Part shown: in pieces, positions 32,332 through 41,900 of the stretch | How positions within the stretch are numbered: the stretch's first letter is position 1 | Layout: every line of letters begins with the position of its first letter | DNA from: Porphyromonas sp. oral taxon 278 str. W7784 | GTDB taxonomy: Bacteria > Bacteroidota > Bacteroidia > Bacteroidales > Porphyromonadaceae | Reading direction: 5' to 3' | Assembly (NCBI RefSeq): GCF_000467855.2 | Contig: NZ_KI259230.1 | Location: 23,525-87,524, forward strand | Length of the DNA stretch: 64,000 bases | The notes under the pieces: generated by a model | Seen by the model: the letters and a program-made list of their open reading frames with translations, nothing else | Database searches by the model: none | What the model was told of the DNA's origin: nothing | Made by a program: the position numbers and the translations under genes

Positions 32332-33429
32332 ATGAAGAGAAGTAACAACCCGCTCCTTTACCTCCTCTCCTGGCTCTATGGCTCGGGGGTCAATCTGCGC
32401 AACTTCCTCTTCAACCAAGGGATACTCAAGCAGCAGTCCTATCCTATCCCACTGATCTGCGTCGGCAACATCACCGTGGGTGGCACGGGGAAGACCCCTC
32501 ATGTCGAGCTCCTCATCTCCATACTTCGCTCCCGACACCGTATAGCCGTCATCAGCCGAGGTTACAAGCGTAAGACGCGAGGTCTACAGGAGGTCTCTCT
32601 AAGCTCTACCGTGAGCGAAGTCGGGGACGAACCCAAGCAGATCAAGCAGAAGTACCCCGAGGTGCGCTTCGTCGTCGATGGTAATCGCCGTCGGGCTATG
32701 GCCTACCTGATGAGCCTTCCCCCCCATGAGCGCCCCGAGGTAGTCCTGCTGGATGATGGCTTTCAGCACAGATATGTTCACCCGTCCTTCAGCATCCTCT
32801 TGGTAGATGCCCAGCGTGAACTTCATGAGGATCGACTGCTCCCCGTGGGCGATCTCCGCGAACCATCCATAGCACGCTACCGAGCCGACTGCATCGTCCT
32901 GACTAAGTGTCCGAAGGATATGCAACCCATCACGCTGAGGATCATGCAGCGCAACCTCGCCCTCTATCCCCACCAGCGTATCTTCTTCTCTCGTATCGAC
33001 TATCAGAAGCCCCGTGCCGTGTGCACGCTCCTCGGTGAGGAGGCTGCACCCCTAGAGAATGGTGCCCGTCTCCTCGGGCTGTCGGGTATAGCCTCTCCCG
33101 AGCCGTTCTTCTCTTATCTCAGGGAGCACTATGAGCTGGTAGACACGCTCGTCTATAGGGATCATCATCACTTCCGAGACCGAGACTATGAGGCGATCCT
33201 CTCCGCATGGCGGGAGGCTAAGGTATCGAAGCCCTCAGAGCCACTCTACATCCTCTGTACAGAGAAGGACGCTGTGCGTCTGACCGATCACTTCCGAGAG
33301 CTCCCCGCGGAACTCCAGCAGGCTCTCTATTACCTTCCCATCGAGACGCAGATCCTCTACCGACCTGAGGAATTCCGTCAGATGATCGAGAAGGTCGCTA
33401 TCGCACTCCCTCATTCGCTGAGGAGTTAG
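32332..33429 (+). CDS. lpxK: Tetraacyldisaccharide 4'-kinase
   Basis: The enzyme phosphorylates the 4' position of the lipid A precursor at the inner membrane. I choose the ATG at 32332 (365 residues), because an in-frame ATG at 32254 would lie inside sppA. Motifs are the Walker A VGNITVGGTGKTPHVELL (about 41-58), ISRGYKRKTRG, VVLLDDGFQHR (catalytic and Walker B acidic residues) and LPVGDLREP. It sits in a likely sppA-lpxK-thiL operon. With kdsC it shows a standard KDO-lipid A pathway. Confidence 0.94.
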   Translation: MKRSNNPLLYLLSWLYGSGVNLRNFLFNQGILKQQSYPIPLICVGNITVGGTGKTPHVELLISILRSRHRIAVISRGYKRKTRGLQEVSLSSTVSEVGDEPKQIKQKYPEVRFVVDGNRRRAMAYLMSLPPHERPEVVLLDDGFQHRYVHPSFSILLVDAQRELHEDRLLPVGDLREPSIARYRADCIVLTKCPKDMQPITLRIMQRNLALYPHQRIFFSRIDYQKPRAVCTLLGEEAAPLENGARLLGLSGIASPEPFFSYLREHYELVDTLVYRDHHHFRDRDYEAILSAWREAKVSKPSEPLYILCTEKDAVRLTDHFRELPAELQQALYYLPIETQILYRPEEFRQMIEKVAIALPHSLRS

Positions 33430-33501
33430 CTCTAGAGGGTAGGAAGGGGATGACTGCTATTAGCTTCCCCCTTCATGCTCCCTCGTACCCCATCATTCAC
33501 T

Positions 33502-34533
33502 ATGTCACGAACAGAGATTTCTTCCCTGGGGGAATTTGCCCTCATCAAGCGTCTTACTAAGGACTTCCCCCTCTATCATGAGAGCACCCGCCTAGGGGTG
33601 GGGGATGACGCAGCCATCATTGCTTATCCCGAGGGACTACAGACGCTCCTCACGACGGATCTACTCTTGGAGGGGATCCACTTCGACCTAACCTATACGC
33701 CGCTACGTCACCTAGGCTACAAGGCCGCCGTGGGTAGCTTCTCCGATATCTATGCGATGAATGGCCATCCCCAGCAACTGACCTGCTCGATCGGGGTCTC
33801 GGCACGCTTTGCCGTCGAAGACCTAGAGGAGCTCTATGCAGGGCTTCGTCTGGCCTGTGAGCGCTACGGGGTAGATCTCGTGGGGGGAGATACGTCGGCG
33901 AGCCTCACGGGCCTCTGTATCAGCATCACCTGCCTTGGGGCAGCTCGTCCCGAAGAGATCGTGAGGAGAAGTGGCGCTAAGCCTACCGATCTCATCTGCG
34001 TCACAGGGAACCTCGGGGCGGCCTACATGGGTCTACAGCTCCTGGAGCGTGAGAAGAGAGTCTTCGCCGGAGAGCAAGGGGACTTCGAGCCGGACTTCGC
34101 TGAGCATGAGTACATCCTCGAGCGTCAGCTTCGTCCCGAGGCACGCCAGGATATCATCCTTGCTCTGGCTCAGCAGGGCCTGCGCCCCACGGCTATGATC
34201 GACAGTTCCGATGGGCTGGCCTCGGAGCTCCTCCACATAGCTAAGGAGAGTGGCGTAGGGATACGCATCTACGAAGATCGCCTACCTATCGATATCGAGA
34301 CCCTGCGCATGGCCGAGGAACTCAAGATGTCTACCACGACCGTAGCGATGAATGGTGGGGAGGACTTCGAACTGATCTTCACCGTCCCGCTCGCCGAGCT
34401 TGACCGACTCAAGGAGCTCGAAGGTATCCACATCATCGGGCATGTGACTCCCGAGACGCAGGGCTGCTATCTCGTCACGCCCGACGGGGCAGAGCTTCGC
34501 CTGAGGGCACAGGGTTGGCCCGAGGACGAGTAG
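33502..34533 (+). CDS. thiL: Thiamine-monophosphate kinase
   Basis: ThiL phosphorylates thiamine monophosphate to the active diphosphate. I use the ATG at 33502 (343 residues, MSRTEISSLGEFALIKRL), which matches the usual family start; an ATG nine codons upstream is possible. Diagnostic blocks are GVGDDAAII near the N-terminus, LLTTDLLLEGIHFDL, AVGSFSDIYAMNGHPQQL, DLVGGDTSAS and IDSSDGLASELLHIA, plus NGGEDFELIFTV near the C-terminus, all PurM-like ATP and magnesium sites. Confidence 0.93.
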   Translation: MSRTEISSLGEFALIKRLTKDFPLYHESTRLGVGDDAAIIAYPEGLQTLLTTDLLLEGIHFDLTYTPLRHLGYKAAVGSFSDIYAMNGHPQQLTCSIGVSARFAVEDLEELYAGLRLACERYGVDLVGGDTSASLTGLCISITCLGAARPEEIVRRSGAKPTDLICVTGNLGAAYMGLQLLEREKRVFAGEQGDFEPDFAEHEYILERQLRPEARQDIILALAQQGLRPTAMIDSSDGLASELLHIAKESGVGIRIYEDRLPIDIETLRMAEELKMSTTTVAMNGGEDFELIFTVPLAELDRLKELEGIHIIGHVTPETQGCYLVTPDGAELRLRAQGWPEDE

Positions 34534-34642
34534 CGAAGGCACCTAAGTTAGCGCTCAGCTCTTCGCCCTTCGTCCAAGCCCCTGTCTTCGGGGGAAGTTC
34601 TCCGCTCGCTCGAGCTCTTTCCCTCCATCCGATCCAATAAAT

Positions 34643-34682
34643 AAAGGCTACTCCTCCACTTGGTGAGGGGTAGCCTTTAGTG
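34643..34682. terminator. Bidirectional terminator between thiL and the Sel1 gene
   Basis: AAAGGCTACTCCTC (34643-34656) pairs with GAGGGGTAGCCTTT (34665-34678), with one wobble. It separates two convergent genes. Confidence 0.8.
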
Positions 34683-34711
34683 TGCGTTGGTGTTGGGGGT
34701 GTAGTAGGGGC

Positions 34712-35497
34712 CTATATAATGGGATCGTGTACCGGACGTAGCTGGCGACGCCAGTAGCGGAGTAGCTCCGTGTGGTCGCCTGATACGAGGTTCTCCTCGA
34801 GGAGATGGATGATCAGCTCTACCGACTCGTAGCATCCACGGTGGGCAGCTTGGTCGGCATAGTAGTACGAAGCGTCGTAGTCAATCGGCCCTCCACCTCC
34901 GGGGAGGAAGCTCTTAGCTACGATGAGGTAAGCGGAGCCCGAACCAGCCTCCATCGCCTTCTTCAGGTAGGTGAGGGCGGTATCTTCGCTCTGCTCCACG
35001 CCCTTCCCCTCTAGATAGAGGTGATAGAGCTGTAGGTAGGCATCGGAGAAGCCTCGCTCACCTGCAGCCTCGAGGTAGAAGAGCGCTTTGGGCGGTACGC
35101 CCTCACCGGCCTTCTCCTGGATCTGGATCAGTGCACTCGTGTAGAGCGCATGGGGATATCCCTGCTCCACTGCCTTGACGAGCCACTCAAGGGCGGGGCG
35201 GTCAGCCTCTGCCTCATGACCGGAGGAATAGTAGTCGAAGAGCAGGTACTGAGCTTCTGCATCGCCTGCTTCAGCCAGAGCGTGCACCTCCTCGAGTGTG
35301 CGGGTGCCGAAGGGGGGCGGTGTCGGTAGGTCGATATGCTCGAGCGAGACGGATGTATACGTGCTAGAGGTCGTGTGTGACTGGCTGGTAGCGGTTTCGG
35401 TCGTAGGGGACGCAGGGTGCTGTGTGCTCTCAGTCTTGCTGTGATTTGACTGAGATCCAAAGAGTCGCTTAGCTAGGCTAGTAAGGATGTTACCCAT
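34712..35497 (-). CDS. Sel1-like repeat protein
   Basis: The 261-residue protein has no clear signal peptide. The first ~60 residues are Ser/Thr-rich and low in complexity. From about residue 65 follow Sel1/TPR-like helical pairs: VHALAEAGDAEAQYLLFDYYSSG, ALEWLVKAVEQGYPHALYTSALI, ALFYLEAAGERGFSDAYLQLYHLYLEGKGV, ALTYLKKAMEAGSGSAYLIVAKSF and YYADQAAHRGCYESVELIIHL. These suit protein-protein contacts. Partners are unknown. A minus-strand promoter element lies about 75 bp upstream. Confidence 0.8.
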   Translation of the reverse strand: MGNILTSLAKRLFGSQSNHSKTESTQHPASPTTETATSQSHTTSSTYTSVSLEHIDLPTPPPFGTRTLEEVHALAEAGDAEAQYLLFDYYSSGHEAEADRPALEWLVKAVEQGYPHALYTSALIQIQEKAGEGVPPKALFYLEAAGERGFSDAYLQLYHLYLEGKGVEQSEDTALTYLKKAMEAGSGSAYLIVAKSFLPGGGGPIDYDASYYYADQAAHRGCYESVELIIHLLEENLVSGDHTELLRYWRRQLRPVHDPII

Positions 35498-35571
35498 TGG
35501 AGTGGACGTTGATTTTATAAAACTGGAGCCCCTCGGCGATGTATTTATTAAATAAGGGGCTTCTCATGTCG

Positions 35572-35579
35572 CAAAGATA
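35572..35579 (-). promoter_or_regulatory. Promoter -7 element (TATCTTTG) of the Sel1 gene
   Basis: On the minus strand TATCTTTG matches TAnnTTTG, 75 bp upstream of the Sel1 start. Confidence 0.6.
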
Positions 35580-35755
35580 AGGAAATACTCGGTTGTTTGT
35601 GTGGTTCTTCTCGATAAATTGCCCTTGAGAAGGCAAATTGTCTCGTCCGAAGCCCTTCGACTCCTCTTCGGAGGGCGGGGCGGAAGGAAAAGACAGTCCT
35701 CCTCGCTCCCTCCTCCAGGTGAAAAAACGAGCCTCATCAGAGCCTCTGCTTACCC

Positions 35756-35886
35756 CTCTGGAATGGGCTCTCGGCAGGGGGCAAAAAACGACCCACGGTA
35801 GGTCGCCGAAAAACCTACTGTAGGTCGCCTGACCGACCTACCGTAGGTCGCATCGACGACCTACCGTAGGTTTTTTTCGGGGGGAT
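35756..35886. repeat. CCTACnGTAGG palindrome cluster, copy 4
   Basis: Four units lie between AAAAAAC (35783) and a T-run (35871-35877). The left flank CCTCTGGAATGGG and the first half of the cluster match copy 5 closely. The remainder of the gap 35498-36035 contains no gene that I can support. Confidence 0.87.
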
Positions 35887-36035
35887 CTGTGACCCTCCTT
35901 CTTTTGGGGGGATTGTACGGGTAGAAAGTCCTAGGTTTCTCCCTCTGCCTCTGCCCCCTACTTTTGGCCGTCAGACAGGCTTGGGAATGCCTGCCGATTT
36001 AAGGGGGAGATAGCCCCTTTCTCTTAGAGCTATCT

Positions 36036-36806
36036 TTAGTAGTACTTCCCTCTATGGTAGCGGGTGAAGTAGGGGACCCACTCGACATCATGCTTGTACT
36101 TCATGATGCGACGTGAGGTCTCCAAGGCATGGTTACGAAGCTCGGGAGTGGTGGGGTATTCTGGATCATCCAGACAGAAGTCATGACCATATTTGAGTAT
36201 GACAGCATTGGATGCTCTTATAGCATCGGGGTTGATGAATCTTGGCACTTCTACATAGCATATATCTCCTTGGTTACATTGCGTCTCGAAGGTCCGATAC
36301 ATACGTACCCCACCCCGAGTTACGTGCACGATGAAGATGGTACTAGGTAGCTTCCTCATCCCCCTTCGCGATATAGAGACTAAATCCTCTAGGTCATTCA
36401 TCGAAGTGAAGTGGAGGGTCTTCAGCGAGTCAGCCGTTAGTGTCGTCGGCTCGTCTCGCACGTAGAAGTTGATGTAGAGAGGGACGTGGTCAAAGCGGAA
36501 CTCCCACGTCCCATAGTCTTCGTAGGTCCCATATTGGTAACGGAAGGCGGGTACGTCAATGGAGTCCTGTACCCCACGCCAAGCAGGGGCAAGAAAGTCC
36601 CAACCATAGTTGCGTTTCTTGCGGGGAGCGTTTGCCGGGGTCTTTGCTCTGAGTGAACTGTGCTTCCACTGCGGGCTCTTCTGATAGTGATTCAGGAGAT
36701 AGACCGTGTCGGGTAGGGAGTCCTGGGTCTTCTTCCTCCTTTGGGCATCTAACGATTGCCCAAAGGAAAAGAGAAGAAGGGTGAGGAGCATGAGGAGGCG
36801 TTTCAT
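36036..36806 (-). CDS. Secreted protein of unknown function, partner of the upstream lipoprotein
   Basis: I do not recognise this 256-residue protein. It has a signal peptide (about 1-21, ending SLDAQ) and a mature part that is basic at first (RRKKTQD, APRKKRNYG) and rich in Tyr and Phe. Segments TWEFRFDHVPLYINFYVRD, FIVHVTRGGVRMYRTF and CNQGDICYVEVPRF suggest beta structure. Two cysteines flank that last region and one more occurs near FCLDDPEYP. It starts three bases after the stop of the HExxH lipoprotein gene, so the two are one transcription unit and probably act together. Base composition is lower in GC than in the flanking housekeeping genes. Confidence 0.7.
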   Translation of the reverse strand: MKRLLMLLTLLLFSFGQSLDAQRRKKTQDSLPDTVYLLNHYQKSPQWKHSSLRAKTPANAPRKKRNYGWDFLAPAWRGVQDSIDVPAFRYQYGTYEDYGTWEFRFDHVPLYINFYVRDEPTTLTADSLKTLHFTSMNDLEDLVSISRRGMRKLPSTIFIVHVTRGGVRMYRTFETQCNQGDICYVEVPRFINPDAIRASNAVILKYGHDFCLDDPEYPTTPELRNHALETSRRIMKYKHDVEWVPYFTRYHRGKYY

Positions 36807-36809
36807 AGG

Positions 36810-38249
36810 CTACGGGATACGTTCCATTTCCTTTTTCCAGAGATCTTCATATCGAGCCTTTTCCTCATGAGATAGTTGCTCATAAGCCGTTGTTCCAGGT
36901 AGCCCTGCCCAAAAAAGAGCTTCACACCTCTCTCTTGTGATAGAAGGGTCATTAAACATCTGAAGTATGGTCGAAATAAAACTCTCCTTGTTGTGGAAGA
37001 ACCTTTGATGATCATAGTCATTCTCCTTCTTTGGATCAGAACTCTTATATCGACTATAGTAGTCTACAATCCCAGGATAGCCTTTTGCCATTAGCTCTCT
37101 ATATTCGGCTGGTGACTTAGCATGGTTAAATGTAGCCATTAGATGAATTTTCAGCGAGGCATGTATCATTTCATGGAGAAGAGTGGTCGCTATATGTAGA
37201 TCTGTCATCTTGTCGAGATAACGGGAATTCAGCTTTATCACCACAGAATGTGTCGTTCCGTTGACGAACTCTGTCTGGCCATATACCTTGTACCTCTTGT
37301 TATCGGCATCTTTATCAGGCATGTCCTCTATCTTCAGATATAGATGACCCAGACGAGGCCTCTTATTTGTAAATGCTCTAAGTACAGTAGAAGCAAGCTT
37401 TTTCCCAGCCTTCAACTTATTGAATATGGAATCAGCACGAGTATCCTTGAAGGAGGTAGTCTTCTCGATCTTGTCAAAGCATTCTTCATTAGGTTCTGGA
37501 TCCGGTGCTGGTGCTGGGTGGGGGGATCCTCCGCCTCCATAACCAGGAGCAGGACCATCACCTCCAGCACCACCGCCACGCTCCGGGTTGCTGTCGGGAT
37601 TCCTACCTTCAGATTCTGATTGGACGAATCTTATCCAGCATCTAGTCATAGGTATCCAGCGGTCTACAGGTGGTAGACCTGCATAGTAGTAACTAGTCAC
37701 GCAGTGCTCTTCGTAGAACCCTCCACGTGGTATTTGCTCCCCCTCTGGTGTCGTGAATCGAGTCCCACTTCTAGGAGCTTTACCCAGAGCGAAGGTCGTA
37801 AAGTAGTCAAAGCGCCACTGTTCTTCAGGCGAGATCTCATTGCTGTGATAGAAGCTGTGAGTAAAGCTCTTATCTCCATGGATATTGAAGGTCCAAATAG
37901 TCCGTATCTCCTCAGTGTTTCTCTGGCTATAGACTGGTACGAAGAGTAGTGTGTCAATACCTTGGTCTGCAAGGATCGAACACTCCCAGAGTGGTGTAGC
38001 TTGGGCATCTGCGAACTCTTGAGCTAGCCCCGTCTTGGGATCTGTAGCTCGAAGCTCTTGTATGATGCGTTGGATACGTGGATCTTTCCCAGGGAGGGCC
38101 GGATAGATTTTCTCTAAGAGAACCTCTGGCTGATACTCGGATGCTTCCTCTTTGCTACAAGAAGAGAAAAGGAACAGTAGGAGGAGAATGGGAAGGATAG
38201 ACCAGCCCTTACGGAAGTTGGCCCAGGAGGGAGTACGATGCGTAATCAT
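36810..38249 (-). CDS. Lipoprotein with C-terminal HExxH metallopeptidase-like domain
   Basis: The 479-residue product has a lipoprotein signal ending in LFSSC (Cys about residue 31). The N-terminal domain (about 35-215) contains TPLWECSILADQ and IPRGGFYEEHCVTSYYY and is not recognised. A low-complexity Gly/Pro/Asp linker (about 218-255) joins it to a C-terminal domain carrying ATTLLHEMIHASL near residue 358, an HExxH zinc motif, followed by possible third ligands in NDYDHQRFFHN. The layout, with an anchored variable head, linker and metalloprotease-like end, suggests a surface enzyme. The C-terminal half is richer in AT than the N-terminal half, so the gene may be mosaic. Substrate unknown. 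Confidence 0.65.
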   Translation of the reverse strand: MITHRTPSWANFRKGWSILPILLLLFLFSSCSKEEASEYQPEVLLEKIYPALPGKDPRIQRIIQELRATDPKTGLAQEFADAQATPLWECSILADQGIDTLLFVPVYSQRNTEEIRTIWTFNIHGDKSFTHSFYHSNEISPEEQWRFDYFTTFALGKAPRSGTRFTTPEGEQIPRGGFYEEHCVTSYYYAGLPPVDRWIPMTRCWIRFVQSESEGRNPDSNPERGGGAGGDGPAPGYGGGGSPHPAPAPDPEPNEECFDKIEKTTSFKDTRADSIFNKLKAGKKLASTVLRAFTNKRPRLGHLYLKIEDMPDKDADNKRYKVYGQTEFVNGTTHSVVIKLNSRYLDKMTDLHIATTLLHEMIHASLKIHLMATFNHAKSPAEYRELMAKGYPGIVDYYSRYKSSDPKKENDYDHQRFFHNKESFISTILQMFNDPSITRERCEALFWAGLPGTTAYEQLSHEEKARYEDLWKKEMERIP

Positions 38250-38505
38250 GTGGAGTTTACTTTTGTAGTTAGTATGCGTTTGTATTATGAGGTATTTAAC
38301 TTACCCTTCCGGGAAGAGCCGATCCTCGCACTAAAGTTAGTAATTCTTAGTAAACTACAAGTGTTATCCAGTCCTGGGCTACTATGGGGTGAAGTCCTTG
38401 ATCGAATGTCGGTCTCTTAGTTTGGCTTCTTCCTCTTAATATTCACTCTTTTGGCCCTAGTGGATGAGGTATGATCATCTGGAGGTTGCGGTGTTAAATC
38501 TCACA

Positions 38506-38640
38506 CCTCTGGAATGGGGTCTCTGGAGGGGGTAAAAACCGACCCACGGTAGGTCGCCGAAAAAAACTACTGTGGGTCGTCTGACCGACCTACGGTAGGT
38601 CGTCGATGCGACCTACCGTAGGTTTTTTTCGCCCCCTTTT
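38506..38640. repeat. CCTACnGTAGG palindrome cluster, copy 5
   Basis: Four units lie between AAAAACC (38534) and a T-run (38623-38629). Left flank CTCTGGAGGGGG and right flank CGCCCCC are inverted. The left boundary CCTCTGGAATGGGG matches copy 4. The rest of 38250-38976 has no gene apart from a promoter. Confidence 0.87.
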
Positions 38641-38904
38641 GTGGAGGCCTCGCAAAGTGGGCTGTGGAGCGGGCTGGCGCCAAGGGGAGCAGTCCCTTCA
38701 AAAAGGGTCGTTCGGAGTGGGGAAATGGGAGTGCCCTTCGTTCAGCGCTCCGAGGGGAAGATTTTGGGTAGAAGAAGGGTGGGGGAGATGCCCTATTCTC
38801 TAGAGGGATGGGTGGGGAAGAGGGGCGGGAGCTACCTATAATTAGGTGAGCTGAAGGGCGATATATCCCTACTCCTAGGTATTTATCTGGTAGGGTGATG
38901 GCTG

Positions 38905-38912
38905 TATCTTTG
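38905..38912 (+). promoter_or_regulatory. Promoter -7 element (TATCTTTG) of hmuSTUV
   Basis: TATCTTTG matches TAnnTTTG, 64 bp upstream of hmuS. I saw no clear Fur-type operator nearby. Confidence 0.6.
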
Positions 38913-38976
38913 CTTGCAACTCTCCGTAGGGAGAGCTTAGAGCGCAAGAGATAAGACCAACATACACCGATTACCT

Positions 38977-41900
38977 ATGAGTGACAAGCATCATGCCCCT
39001 CGTCGAAGCCGTCAGAGACGCTTCCTCTTCGGGGGGATTGCCCTCGTTTTAGTTGCCCTCATCGGCTACTTCGCTTGGGACCATTATGGCTCCACGACCC
39101 GCATTGCTCTGGTGAACTTCCCCGGCTATCAGTCCTCGGGGATCATCCTCTCCAACGGGAGTAAGTACGTGCGCTACGACGAACTCAAGCAGTCGGAGAT
39201 CGACAAGTTCGACGACTACGACTGTGTGCTCGCCTTCGGGATGGGCTTGAAGTGGAACGAGGAGGAGCGAGCCCGAGTGCAGGAGCTGGGCAAGAAAGGC
39301 CTCAAGCTCAAGGTGCTCTATGCCACTACGGAGGAGAACAAGATCTCCAGCCTCGACGAGCACCAAGACCAGCGGATCACCGAGTATCTGGAGAACGGTA
39401 ACAAGAAGAACTACCGCTCCCTATCGCTCTACATACGTAAGTATATCGACGGGAAGAGCTGGTTCGCTCCTGAGCCTGATTCGGTAGCCCCTAGTTCGAC
39501 CAATGTCTACTATCATCTTGATGAGAATGTAGCCTTCGAGAAGCTTGCCGACTATGAGGCCTATCTGCGCAAGATGGGCTACTATCACGAGGGAGCGAAG
39601 AAGGTGCTTCTCATCGGAGGTCTTAATGACCCCTTCAGCGGGAACAAGCAGAATCTTGACAGCCTCATCACCAGCCTCGAGCGTGTGGGGCTCAATGTCT
39701 ATCCGGTAGCTTCCTTCGCCGATCGTCTGCGCTTCATCAAGGAGGTCTCGCCCGACCTCATCATCCACTTCCCCCACGGACGTATCTCGATGATGGGGGG
39801 AGATCAGGTGGTCTCTTATCTGAAAGAGCGGAACATCCCCGTCATCGCTCCGCTGACGCTCATGACGAGCCAAGAGGAGTGGGAGAGCGATCCGCAGGGG
39901 ATGATGGGGAGCTTCCTCTCCCAGACCATCGGCGTACCTGAGCTAGATGGTGCTATCTATCCCTATGTGCTTACCGTCGAGGAGAAGAATGCGGATGGCC
40001 TCTATGTACTGAAGGCTATCCCTGAGCGCCTCAGGAAGCTCACCGAACTCGTACAGCGCTTCCTCTCCCTACAGACTAAGCCCAATAGCCAGAAGCGCCT
40101 AGCGATCTACTACTTCAAGGGACCAGGCCAAGAGGCGCTCACTGCCCAAGGGCTGGAGGTCGTCCCTTCACTCTACCACTTCCTGCAGCGCCTTCGCTCC
40201 GAGGGCTATGATCTCACGGGGCTTCCCGCCGATGAGAAGACCTTCGAGGAGCAGATCATGCGCAAGGGTCCCGTCATCCAGTCCATATCGGGCGGGCAGA
40301 TGGAGCACTACCTCCAGACAGGCAATCCTGCCTGGACGAGTAAGGCCGTCTTCGATGAGTGGATCCAGCATGATCTGACCCCCAAGCAACTGAAGGAGCT
40401 TACTGACAAGTACGGAGCTAGCCCAGGATCCTACATGGTGCGTAGCTCTAAGGCGGGGACACCTGAGCTAGCTACCACCCGTATCCAGTATGGCAATGTC
40501 GCGATCCTCCCTCAGCCTGTAGCGGGGATCGGTAGTGACAACTTCGCCATCGTCCACGGGGCAGGTGCTCCACCCCCTTACCCCTATATCGCTGCCTATC
40601 TCTGGGCACGACACACCTTCCAGGCAGATGCCCTCCTGCACTTCGGTACCCATGGTAGCCTGGAGTTCACCCCACAGAAGCAGGTAGCCCTCGGTGCTAG
40701 TGACTGGGGCGAAGCCCTGGTAGCTCCCCTGCCTCACTTCTACTACTATACTATAGGTAATGTAGGGGAGAGTATGATGGCAAAGCGTCGCTCCTATGCG
40801 AGCCTCATCTCCTATATCACGCCTGCCTTCGACGAGAGCAAGACCCGCCATACCTTCACCGATCTCCAGCAGGCGATAGAGAAGTACTACGACCTGAAGG
40901 ATGCACGGGAGAAGGACGTGCAGAGCCTACAGGTGAAGAAGCTCGCCGTAGGTCTTGGTCTCCATCGTGAGCTACGCCTGGACTCGATCCTCACCAAGCC
41001 CTACACCGACAAGGAGGTAGAGCGTATCGACAACTTCGCTGAGGAGATCGCTTCGGAGAAGATCAATGGAGAGCTCTACACCACAGGGGTAGCTTACTCT
41101 CCGCAGAAGGTATCTTCGACTGTCGTAGCTATGAGCGCAGACCCCATCGCCTACGCTAAGGCTCGCCTGGATCGTCTCTACTCAAGCCAGCCCCTAGACA
41201 ATACAAGTAATAAGCATCGCTTCTATAAGCTCTACCTCCAGCCTGCCCAGCAGCTCGTGCGGAGCATCCTCTCTTCGGGCTCGGTCAGTGAGGCGCTCGT
41301 CCTCTCCTACGGAGGGATCACTCCAGCACAGCTGGCTCGTGCTCGTGAGCTGAATGCTCCCAAGAGCCGTGGGGGGATGATGGCGTCGATGATGGGCGCT
41401 AAGACTAAGGAGGCTTCGGCTAAGGGTGCCGAGGGGAAGAAGCCCGAAGTAGCCTCCTCAGAGAAGCCTACCCGCAAGCCTACTCGTCTGGAGCAGATGC
41501 GGGGAGAGACCCCTTCGGACAAGAAGGCTGGGGGACATCCTTCGGCGAAGTCGGCTACTGCACCAGAGCCCTCCAAGAAGGAGAAGGATGAAGCAGAAGC
41601 CATCACCGAACTGGAGCAAGCCATCCTCAACGTCATCAACTACCGAGACGCTCTACAGAATAGTCCCCGTCTGGAGCTCGATGCGATGATCAACGCACTC
41701 AACGGGGGCTTCACTGCTCCATCACCAGGGGGAGACGCTGTAGCCAATCCTCGTGCCGTCCCCACAGGACGCAACCTCTACGCCGTACGTGCCGAGAGTA
41801 CGCCCTCACAGCGTGCCTGGAGTCAGGGTGTACAGCTAGCGCAGCAGACACTCCGTGCTTACAAGGAGCAGCACGGGAAGTATCCCACGAAGGTGAGCTA

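Noticed and set aside
38238-38420. Small plus-strand frame upstream of hmuS
   Set aside because: It overlaps the promoter side of the divergent lipoprotein gene, has no recognisable domain and no promoter element in register.
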